Assembly: GCA_016764535.1 (NCBI GenBank)
Contig: JAESRR010000222.1
Coordinates: 1-7,453 of the forward strand
Length of the DNA stretch: 7,453 nt
Origin: Cohaesibacteraceae bacterium
Lineage (GTDB): Bacteria > Pseudomonadota > Alphaproteobacteria > Rhizobiales > Cohaesibacteraceae
Direction: 5' to 3'
A program made the translations under genes and the position numbers. How positions within the stretch are numbered: the first letter of the stretch is position 1; every line of letters begins with the position of its first letter. Shown here in pieces: positions 1-5,527 of the stretch. The notes below the pieces were generated by a model, which was given only the letters and a program-made list of their open reading frames with translations, was not told where the DNA came from and searched no databases.

Positions 1-366
1 GCGACGATATGCGGTGGTCGCACGATCTCCAATTGGAACCGGGCGAAGCATTTCGCGCATTTCATCAAGCGCCCATTTGAGATTGATTGCTGTTGGACGG
101 GTTTTGTGAAGTATGTCCCAGACTGCATCAAGGGATGTATCGGAAGGGTCTTCGTTCATGGCTATCGCAACGCCATATGCAGCAGTCACACCGATGAGTG
201 GAGCACCCCGCACCCACATATCCCGGATTGCGGTGGCGATGCCGTTAACCGAACTGACGGTTTCAATCCGAAAATCATGGGGTAACCAGCGCTGGTCAAT
301 AAGATCGACAGATTTCCCATCTTTGTTAAGCCAGATGGTGCGGTAATGACGGTCACCTACTTTCAA
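1..366 (-). CDS. mtnA: S-methyl-5-thioribose-1-phosphate isomerase, N-terminal part (cut by window edge)
   Basis: This cytosolic isomerase of the methionine salvage pathway converts 5-methylthioribose-1-phosphate (an aldose) to 5-methylthioribulose-1-phosphate; relatives also act on 5-deoxyribose-1-phosphate. Only the first 122 codons are present, about a third of the usual ~360 residues. The reading frame is open through base 1. Recognisable family stretches are KVGDRHYRTIW at residues 2-12, RGAPLIGVTAAYGVA at 53-67 and TRPTAINLKWAL at 89-100. The catalytic Cys and Asp lie further along and are outside the window. I chose the TTG at 366-364 as the start. It gives the family's usual N-terminus, has AAGGAG eight bases upstream, and overlaps the mtnK stop codon (TTGA), which implies translational coupling in an mtnK-mtnA operon. 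The family call is clear. What follows in the operon is unknown. Confidence 0.93.
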   Translation of the reverse strand, partial: MKVGDRHYRTIWLNKDGKSVDLIDQRWLPHDFRIETVSSVNGIATAIRDMWVRGAPLIGVTAAYGVAIAMNEDPSDTSLDAVWDILHKTRPTAINLKWALDEMREMLRPVPIGDRATTAYRR

Positions 367-1634
367 GTTACCAGCTCCTTTTCAAGTCGTTCTGCAAGTG
401 CGTTTATTTCATCGATACTACAAACCAGATTGCAATTAACTGCGAGATGTCGCCCAAGTTTCAATGCTTTTGTCTCACATGTTGCGCGCTTATCGAGATC
501 TGTGATTGTTTCAAAATCAGCATTATGTGCCAATCCAAGTATTCGGCGGTGAATTTCAACTCCGGCAAAACCTTGCAGATCAATCCAGATTTTGTGCAAA
601 ACCTGATCAAGCGCCTGTTCCGAGCCCAGGGTATCACCCTGATCTTCAAAAAGTTCTTTTTGGTACAGTATTCCGGTACGTTCTGTACGCCAAAGAGTGG
701 TGAATTCAGTTTTGAATTCTTTCCAGGTATCTGCGATCACTTCCAATAAATATTGCCGCATATGTTCCCGGTCATTATCGGTCTCGTGCCCAGCCTGTGA
801 GAAATATGACATCCAGAAATTAGCAAGTAACATTCCAATATCAAACGCCATGGGGCCGTAGAAAGCGAATTCGGGATCGATAACGCGGGTCTCATTGTCA
901 GTCACCATGACTGAACCCGAGTGTAAATCACCGTGTAACATGGTCTCGGAATTTGTGGCAAACAGATGTTTGAGGCACTGTGCAGCAACTTTCAAATCTC
1001 TGTCGGCCCTTAGTTCTGCAACAATAGTATCCAGTTGGGGAGATGTATGCCGGTTACGGGGGGCATCGTAATAAGGCTCGGAAAAAACGAGGCACTCGGT
1101 GATGTCACAGATTTCAGCATTATCCGCAAAAAGTGCCAGATCATCTTTCCGTTCGCGCTGTGGCATCGATAAATCTGATCCGCGAAACAATGTTCGTGCA
1201 AGGAAATGGCCAAGATCTTTGGCAATGCGCGGGAGTTGCCTACCTTCAATTAGCGCATAGCGTAAAATAACATGAGGCGAGAGAAATTCCATGATGATTA
1301 TGGCTTGTGTCTCGTCAAAATGGAACACTTGGGGGACACGTCCCGGATCACGTATTTCTTCACGTTTGAGGGCGTGATACTCGAAATATGATCGTTTAAG
1401 AGGCAGCGGCCAGCTATCACCAACAAGCCGGACATAGGGTAAAGCCTGTTTGACGATTACCTTGCCAAGTGTACCTTCAACAATGAAAACCAGATTAAGA
1501 TTTCCATCTCCAACTTCCTGAACTTCCCATTGTGAAAAGTCAGCGCCTATGTGCTCGCTCATCGAAGAACAAGAACCCAGTCGTTCTGGCAATGTATCAA
1601 TGCTCAGGGCTTTAAAATCCGAATTTTCGGTCAT
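363..1634 (-). CDS. mtnK: 5-methylthioribose kinase
   Basis: This cytosolic ATP-dependent kinase phosphorylates the C1 hydroxyl of 5-methylthioribose to give 5-methylthioribose-1-phosphate, the substrate of MtnA. The protein has 423 residues, within the usual size for the family, which has a choline/aminoglycoside-kinase-like fold. In order I see: a glycine-rich nucleotide loop VGDGNLNLVF (41-50); the ATP-site lysine in VIVKQALPYVR (about K62); the catalytic loop LHGDLHSGS (233-241), with D236 as the presumed base; the metal-binding DPE (253-255); and a C-terminal segment HRRILGLAH (362-370), whose paired arginines match the twin arginines implicated in substrate binding in the Bacillus enzyme. 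All key residues are present. The ATG at 1634-1632 has GGGAGG (1646-1641) six bases upstream. The gene is first in a leftward operon with mtnA, which overlaps its stop codon, and is divergent from the ABC importer genes. This suggests that substrate uptake and phosphorylation are co-controlled. Confidence 0.95.
   Translation of the reverse strand: MTENSDFKALSIDTLPERLGSCSSMSEHIGADFSQWEVQEVGDGNLNLVFIVEGTLGKVIVKQALPYVRLVGDSWPLPLKRSYFEYHALKREEIRDPGRVPQVFHFDETQAIIIMEFLSPHVILRYALIEGRQLPRIAKDLGHFLARTLFRGSDLSMPQRERKDDLALFADNAEICDITECLVFSEPYYDAPRNRHTSPQLDTIVAELRADRDLKVAAQCLKHLFATNSETMLHGDLHSGSVMVTDNETRVIDPEFAFYGPMAFDIGMLLANFWMSYFSQAGHETDNDREHMRQYLLEVIADTWKEFKTEFTTLWRTERTGILYQKELFEDQGDTLGSEQALDQVLHKIWIDLQGFAGVEIHRRILGLAHNADFETITDLDKRATCETKALKLGRHLAVNCNLVCSIDEINALAERLEKELVT
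364..380 (-). promoter_or_regulatory. Ribosome binding site and TTG start of mtnA, inside the end of mtnK
   Basis: On the minus strand AAGGAG (380-375) is followed by an 8-base spacer and TTG (366-364). The TTG shares two bases with the mtnK TGA stop (365-363). No ATG or GTG in this frame gives the conserved family N-terminus, so this site decides the start. The arrangement is typical of coupled translation. Confidence 0.75.
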
Positions 1635-1696
1635 CTGCTTCCTCCCGAACCATACAATAATTCGTCTTTATCTTGATGCGTCTCCTTCCTTGGTAA

Positions 1697-1721
1697 GTCA
1701 ATGAAGTGTCATATGTCAATG
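1697..1721. repeat. Direct repeat GTCAATG, two copies 18 bases apart
   Basis: GTCAATG occurs at 1697-1703 and again at 1715-1721. Read on the minus strand, each copy is CATTGAC and lies within a TTGAC[A/T] hexamer (1719-1714 and 1701-1696). The second copy overlaps the left arm of the inverted repeat at 1714-1730. The copies could be half-sites of a regulator, or could reflect -35-like elements. A 7-base repeat in AT-rich DNA can also arise by chance. Confidence 0.35.
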
Positions 1722-1730
1722 CTCTTGACA
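1714..1730. promoter_or_regulatory. Perfect inverted repeat TGTCAA-N5-TTGACA, candidate operator
   Basis: TGTCAA (1714-1719), spacer TGCTC, then TTGACA (1725-1730) form a perfect 6-base dyad. Each arm reads as the consensus -35 hexamer TTGACA, one facing each operon. The right arm is the -35 of the proposed importer promoter, so a bound dimeric regulator would block it. No regulator gene lies in the window, so the binding protein is unknown. The dyad is directly visible; its role as an operator is inference. Confidence 0.45.
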
Positions 1731-1754
1731 ATTGAATAGATTGCGTCCTAGCAT
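1725..1754 (+). promoter_or_regulatory. Candidate sigma-70-type promoter of the importer operon
   Basis: TTGACA (1725-1730) matches the -35 consensus in all six bases. After an 18-base spacer, TAGCAT (1749-1754) matches four of six bases of TATAAT. Transcription would begin near 1761, leaving a short leader that still includes the Shine-Dalgarno sequence before the ATG at 1774. The alphaproteobacterial -10 element is often weak, which fits. No transcript data are available. Confidence 0.5.
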
Positions 1755-1762
1755 TGGGACAT

Positions 1763-1776
1763 GGGAGGAACTGATG
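1763..1776 (+). promoter_or_regulatory. Ribosome binding site deciding the ATPase start
   Basis: GGGAGGAA (1763-1770) lies a few bases before ATG at 1774-1776. This spacing is good, whereas the upstream in-frame TTG at 1732 has no comparable Shine-Dalgarno sequence and sits between the promoter elements. It supports M1 at 1774, where the protein starts MVEEPVFRIRNMQKSFG. Confidence 0.8.
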
Positions 1777-3285
1777 GTCGAAGAACCGGTTTTCCGCATT
1801 CGAAATATGCAAAAGTCATTTGGCGCAATTCAGGTTCTGAATGGTGTTGATCTGACCTTGAACGCCGGTGCTGTTACGGTGCTAATGGGTGCCAATGGAG
1901 CTGGCAAATCCACTCTTGTGAAAGTCGTCAGCGGTGTTTACAGGATGGATGCTGGAGAGGTGGCCCTTGCGGGTGAAAAATTTGCCCCCCGATCCCCTGC
2001 CGAAGCGATCCGTGCGGGGGTTGTTACTGTTCACCAAAGTATCAATGACGGTGTTGTGCTGGACCTGGATGTTGCGACAAATCTCACACTCGATCGATTA
2101 AGTGGAGCAGGAACAAAACTGTTTTTCAATCCTCGCCGTGTGCGCAGAGAAGCCCAAAAAGTTGCGGATCGTATGGGATTGAATTTCGATATGGGCGCAA
2201 CAGTCGGGGATCTGTCGCTCGCGGATCGTCAGATGGTGGCGGTTGTCAGGGCCATGGCTCATGAACCCCGGGTTCTCATCCTTGATGAACCAACATCCTC
2301 TCTTTCCAGCGTCGAAGCCAACCGTCTATTTGATTTAATTGATCTACTTCGGTCGCATGGCGTGGCAATTCTATATATCTCCCATCGGATGTCGGATATC
2401 CGGCGGCTTGCCGACAGTATTGTAAGTCTGCGCGATGGGAAAATCTCGGGTGAATTTAACGGTCCCGATCTGGATTTTGGTGGCGCAGTTGATGCGATGC
2501 TGGGACGCAAAATCAGTCAGGATCAAGTGGTGGTTCAGGATGGGGGCAAACCAGTGTTTGTCGCCAACAATCTTTGCCTGGAACCTGGAGCTCAACCGTT
2601 TGATTTGACATTGGGTGATGGTGAAATCGTTGCTGTTACCGGTCTCGTTGGTGTCGGAAAAACAGCTCTTGCCGAAATGTTATTTGGTGTGCGTACCTGC
2701 ACACAGGGTCGTATGGTGCTGGATGACAAACCCTATTCACCGCGGTCGTCCCAACAGGCGATCAAGTCCGGGGTGTTTCTTGTTGCTAAAGACCGATCAG
2801 TGAGCGGGATTGTTCCGGATTTCAACATTTATGAAAATACAAGTTTGCCATTTTTGAAACAAATTTCAAATTTCGGCATTGTGAACAGAAAATCCGAGCG
2901 GGCAGAGGCGCGGGAGCAAATTTCATCTCTTGGCATTGTATGTCAATCCGAACTGGATGAAATGCACACACTATCCGGCGGCAATCAGCAAAAGGTGATG
3001 GTGGCTCGCTGGCTTGGTCATGCATCCCGATTGCTTATTCTTGATGAACCATTCCAGGGCGTGGATATCGCGGCCAGGCGGGACATTGCCAACAGACTGC
3101 GTGGATCTGCAAAAGGTCGGGCAACGCTTGTTTTTATGACGGAACTCGATGAGGCCTTTGAAATCGCTGATCGTATTTTGGTCATGTCAGAACATACAAT
3201 TGTCGGAGAACACAGGAATGCTGACGTCGATATCGACAGGCTTCTTGTCGAGATTTCCGGTCTGCATGCAGAGGCCTCTCCATGA
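1774..3285 (+). CDS. Sugar ABC importer, fused double ATP-binding subunit (RbsA/MglA-like, CUT2)
   Basis: This cytoplasmic ATPase powers a ribose-class importer. It has 503 residues, the usual length for two tandem nucleotide-binding domains. Domain 1 shows Walker A GANGAGKST (39-47), Q-loop Q88, a degenerate signature LSLADRQ (147-153), Walker B LILDE (168-172) and the H-loop histidine H204. Domain 2 shows GLVGVGKT (290-297), a canonical signature LSGGNQQ (400-406), LILDE (421-425) and Glu in place of the H-loop His near E457. The last feature is usual for this family. The odd point is K296 in the second Walker A, where ribose-class proteins normally have Arg (GAGRT). The stop codon overlaps the permease start (ATGA), so the two are coupled. 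The divergent mtnK-mtnA operon suggests the solute is 5-methylthioribose or a related 5-deoxypentose. That is contextual inference, because the ATPase itself does not reveal its substrate. Confidence 0.93.
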   Translation: MVEEPVFRIRNMQKSFGAIQVLNGVDLTLNAGAVTVLMGANGAGKSTLVKVVSGVYRMDAGEVALAGEKFAPRSPAEAIRAGVVTVHQSINDGVVLDLDVATNLTLDRLSGAGTKLFFNPRRVRREAQKVADRMGLNFDMGATVGDLSLADRQMVAVVRAMAHEPRVLILDEPTSSLSSVEANRLFDLIDLLRSHGVAILYISHRMSDIRRLADSIVSLRDGKISGEFNGPDLDFGGAVDAMLGRKISQDQVVVQDGGKPVFVANNLCLEPGAQPFDLTLGDGEIVAVTGLVGVGKTALAEMLFGVRTCTQGRMVLDDKPYSPRSSQQAIKSGVFLVAKDRSVSGIVPDFNIYENTSLPFLKQISNFGIVNRKSERAEAREQISSLGIVCQSELDEMHTLSGGNQQKVMVARWLGHASRLLILDEPFQGVDIAARRDIANRLRGSAKGRATLVFMTELDEAFEIADRILVMSEHTIVGEHRNADVDIDRLLVEISGLHAEASP

Positions 3286-4355
3286 ATAAAACAACAACAG
3301 GGACCGCCATGGCCTCCGAAACATCGTTGAATTCCACTCCGGCTTTGCAAAATGTCAGGGTTCTGACCTTGCGTGATCATGCCATGCGTTATGGTTTTCT
3401 GGCCCTTTTGTTTGGTCTCGTGGTTTATTTCAGCATTGCTGCGGATGGCTTTGCTTCACCAATCAGTGCTGTTTTTATATTTCAGTCCGTTTCCATCACC
3501 GGTATTCTTGCTCTTGGCGTAACTGCCACACTTGTGGTCGACGGGTTCGATTTGTCCATTGGCTCGGTTGCAACTACGTCAATGATGACCTCTTCCTATG
3601 TGATGGTTGTGTTGGGCGGGGATGCAACTTCAGCTGTGCTGGCATGTCTTGCAATGGGAATTCTTGTCGGTTTGGTGAACGGTATTTTGATTGTTTACAT
3701 GCGTGTACCTGATCTGCTTGCTACACTTGGAATGATGTTTCTTCTGGTTGGTTTGCAGCGTATTCCGACACAGGGTCGTTCAATTGCTACAGGCATGACA
3801 TTGCCGGATGGCACTGTCGCGACTGGAAAATTCTCTCTCGAGTTTCTAGCCCTTGGTCGACATCGATTCGACGTTTTCCTGCCAAATTTTCTTCCTGTCT
3901 CCGTCGTCATTCTTGTTGTTCTATCAATTCTGATCTGGTTCTTCCTTGAATATACCAGATATGGGCGGATGATGTATGCGGTGGGGTCCAATGAACGCGC
4001 GGCACAGCTCGCAGGAGCGCCGGTTCGCGTCTACAAAATCTGGGCCTATGTCATTTCGGGCGTATTTGCCTCCATCGGCGGCATTCTTCTTGCTGCACGG
4101 ATAGGACGCGGCGATATAGCTTCGGGAAACAACCTTTTGCTTGATGCGGTCGCCGCCGCTCTCATCGGGTTCGCTGTTTTGGGGGTTGCCAAACCAAACG
4201 CATTTGGCACCGCTGTTGGCGCTGTATTTGTCGGTGTTTTATTACAGGGGCTCACGATGATGAATGCTCCCTATTACACCCAGGACTTTGTAAAGGGCGC
4301 GGTTCTTGTCGTTGCCCTTGTCTTTACTTTCGCCCTCTCAAGACGAAGCCGATAA
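3282..4355 (+). CDS. Sugar ABC importer permease (RbsC-like, CUT2)
   Basis: This inner-membrane permease of 357 residues would form the channel, probably as a homodimer because only one permease gene is present. About nine or ten hydrophobic segments can be picked out by eye, roughly at 38-54, 66-87, 104-139 (two), 145-160, 204-223, 251-272, 286-302, 308-325 and 336-352. Family hallmarks are LALGVTATLVVDGFDLSIGS (76-95) and the cytoplasmic coupling loop NERAAQLAGAPV (237-248). The stretch GFAVLGVAKPNAFGT (296-310) replaces the common GGTSLxGGxGxxxGT pattern and may mark a subfamily. The start at 3282 overlaps the ATPase stop by four bases and has only a weak Shine-Dalgarno sequence, which is consistent with translational coupling. 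An internal ATG at 3309 is possible but unnecessary. The solute is inferred from context only. Confidence 0.92.
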   Translation: MNKTTTGTAMASETSLNSTPALQNVRVLTLRDHAMRYGFLALLFGLVVYFSIAADGFASPISAVFIFQSVSITGILALGVTATLVVDGFDLSIGSVATTSMMTSSYVMVVLGGDATSAVLACLAMGILVGLVNGILIVYMRVPDLLATLGMMFLLVGLQRIPTQGRSIATGMTLPDGTVATGKFSLEFLALGRHRFDVFLPNFLPVSVVILVVLSILIWFFLEYTRYGRMMYAVGSNERAAQLAGAPVRVYKIWAYVISGVFASIGGILLAARIGRGDIASGNNLLLDAVAAALIGFAVLGVAKPNAFGTAVGAVFVGVLLQGLTMMNAPYYTQDFVKGAVLVVALVFTFALSRRSR

Positions 4356-4388
4356 CAGAAATATATTTAGACGAACGACCCACCAACC

Positions 4389-4403
4389 GGAGGAATCAAC
4401 ATG
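4389..4403 (+). promoter_or_regulatory. Strong ribosome binding site of the binding-protein gene
   Basis: GGAGGAA (4389-4395) precedes ATG (4401-4403) by five bases. It is much stronger than the site of the preceding permease, as expected for a periplasmic binding protein made in excess over the membrane subunits. The 45-base gap before the gene has no terminator, so it belongs to the same operon. Confidence 0.75.
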
Positions 4404-5444
4404 AGTTTTTCACGTAGAATTCTGGGCAAAATGGCCATTGGCCTTCTTGCTGTAACAACTTTGAGCGGAACTGCATTTGCTGCAGAAATGCCCAAACCAT
4501 TTGACAAGCCAGGCGAAATAAAAATTGCTCTTGTGCGCTATCTTTCTACTGGTGATTTCTTCCAGGCATATCTCGCTGGTGTCGAAGCACAGTCTGCTGC
4601 TTTGGGAGTGGATTTGCGTATATTGGATAGCCGCCAGGATGCAGCGCTCCAGGCAGATATGGTTGATCAGGCAATCGCGCTTGGTGTTGATGGCATTATT
4701 ATTCAGCACGGTTTGACCGAAGCTATTAAAGATGCCGCGCAGCGTGCCGTAGATGCTGGCATCAAGGTTGTCGCTTTTGATGTAAACGTCGAGAACCCTG
4801 CAATTCCCCAAATTGAACAGTCTGATCGTGATCTTGCACGCCTGGCTCTGGAACAGGCGATTACTGATAATGGTGAGAGCTGGAAGGCTGGATATGTCTA
4901 TGTAGCGGGAATTGCACCTCTTGATCGACGTGATGAAACGTGGATCGAATTTAAAAAACGTTATTCAGGCATCAATGAAGTCGCGATGTTTGGTACGCTG
5001 GACAATCCAATCGCCAATTCTGTTGCCAATCAGGCTCGTTCGGTTCTTACTGCCAATCCCGACATTCAGGTGATGTTTGCGCCATATGATGAATTTGCAA
5101 AAGGTGTAAAGATTGCGGTTGATGAAGCCGGATTAACATCCAGCGTGAAAATCTATTCCGCCGACATCTCTACATCAGATATATCAGCAATGCGAGAAGC
5201 TGGTAGTGCATGGGTTGCAACTGCGGCCACCAATCCGGCCGTTGTTGGTCAGGTATCGGTACGGGCACTTGCAATGTTGCTGGCGGGAGAAGATCCTGGT
5301 CACAACGTGATTGTACCACCTACGCTGATCACACAGTCACAGCTTAATGATAATGACATCAAAAATATGCAGGAACTGTCTGCAAAACTTCCACAGTTTG
5401 CTCATGCGGATGTTGCAATGCCAGCATGGATGCCACTCCCGTAA
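4401..5444 (+). CDS. Periplasmic sugar-binding protein of the ABC importer (RbsB-like, Peripla_BP_4)
   Basis: This secreted solute receptor of 347 residues delivers its ligand to the permease. The N-terminus is a typical Sec signal peptide: basic MSFSRRILGK, a hydrophobic core at about 11-22, then GTAFA with probable cleavage after A27. The mature part has the two-lobe ribose-binding-protein layout, starting with the strand IKIALVRYLSTGDFFQAYLAG (about 40-60) and including VDQAIALGVDGIIIQHG (88-104), which is characteristic of the family. Polar residues likely to contact a sugar include D127, R176/R177, D230 and D255, assigned by position only. It is the last gene of the importer operon and is followed closely by the terminator. 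General annotation would call it a ribose- or rhamnose-type binding protein. The divergent mtnK-mtnA genes make 5-methylthioribose or 5-deoxyribose a better guess, but binding specificity cannot be read from the sequence. Confidence 0.92.
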   Translation: MSFSRRILGKMAIGLLAVTTLSGTAFAAEMPKPFDKPGEIKIALVRYLSTGDFFQAYLAGVEAQSAALGVDLRILDSRQDAALQADMVDQAIALGVDGIIIQHGLTEAIKDAAQRAVDAGIKVVAFDVNVENPAIPQIEQSDRDLARLALEQAITDNGESWKAGYVYVAGIAPLDRRDETWIEFKKRYSGINEVAMFGTLDNPIANSVANQARSVLTANPDIQVMFAPYDEFAKGVKIAVDEAGLTSSVKIYSADISTSDISAMREAGSAWVATAATNPAVVGQVSVRALAMLLAGEDPGHNVIVPPTLITQSQLNDNDIKNMQELSAKLPQFAHADVAMPAWMPLP

Positions 5445-5460
5445 ACTGGTCAAAATATAG

Positions 5461-5493
5461 AAAAAAGGGCGGCTGGCGAGCCGCCCTTTTTTT
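5461..5493. terminator. Bidirectional intrinsic terminator between convergent operons
   Basis: A perfect 8-base GC-rich stem, GGGCGGCT (5467-5474) with AGCCGCCC (5479-5486), closes a 4-base GGCG loop. It is flanked by six A (5461-5466) and seven T (5487-5493). Reading rightward, the T tract ends the importer operon 17-50 bases after its stop codon. Reading leftward, the A tract becomes the U tract for the aldolase gene. This is a textbook factor-independent terminator usable in both directions. Confidence 0.93.
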
Positions 5494-5501
5494 GTCCATC
5501 C

Positions 5502-5518
5502 GGTTCCGCACTGGAACC
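5502..5518. repeat. Small inverted repeat GGTTCC-N5-GGAACC in the 3' region of the aldolase gene
   Basis: GGTTCC (5502-5507) and GGAACC (5513-5518) pair perfectly around GCACT. The hairpin lies between the aldolase stop codon (5530-5528) and the bidirectional terminator. It has no adjacent T tract in the leftward direction, so it is not itself a complete terminator. It may stabilise the 3' end of the aldolase mRNA, or may be incidental. Confidence 0.5.
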
Positions 5519-5527
5519 AGTCTCTAT

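Larger units (their letters stand above)
1635..1773. promoter_or_regulatory. Divergent intergenic control region between mtnK and the importer operon
   Basis: These 139 bases separate the two start codons and must hold the 5' control signals of both operons. Each end carries a strong Shine-Dalgarno sequence: GGGAGG for mtnK at 1646-1641 and GGGAGG for the ATPase gene at 1763-1768. The middle is AT-rich and contains clustered TTGAC/GTCAA motifs, described separately. I see no convincing riboswitch-like fold and no terminator here. For mtnK a weak -10-like TATTGT (1659-1654, minus strand) lacks a good -35 at normal spacing, so its promoter is unresolved. Confidence 0.6.

Noticed and set aside
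1732..1773. Upstream in-frame TTG as the start of the ATPase gene (adds 14 residues)
   Set aside because: It lies between the -35 and -10 of the likely promoter and has no Shine-Dalgarno sequence. The ATG at 1774 has a strong one and gives the normal family N-terminus.
1635..1773. S-adenosylmethionine or similar riboswitch upstream of mtnK
   Set aside because: The leader available is too short and no multi-helix fold or terminator/antiterminator pair could be recognised.
3018..3380. 120-codon minus-strand open frame across the ATPase/permease junction
   Set aside because: It overlaps two well-supported genes and shows low-complexity Ser/Arg-rich shadow sequence without a ribosome binding site.
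4410..4811. 133-codon open frame on the minus strand
   Set aside because: It is fully antisense to the binding-protein gene, has no recognisable family, and its composition looks like a shadow frame.
1774..5444. Assignment of the importer as a standard rhizobial rhamnose (RhaSTPQ) system
   Set aside because: Only one permease is present, no rhamnose kinase or rhamnose regulator is adjacent, and the divergent neighbours are mtnK-mtnA. Rhamnose remains possible but is not the best reading.
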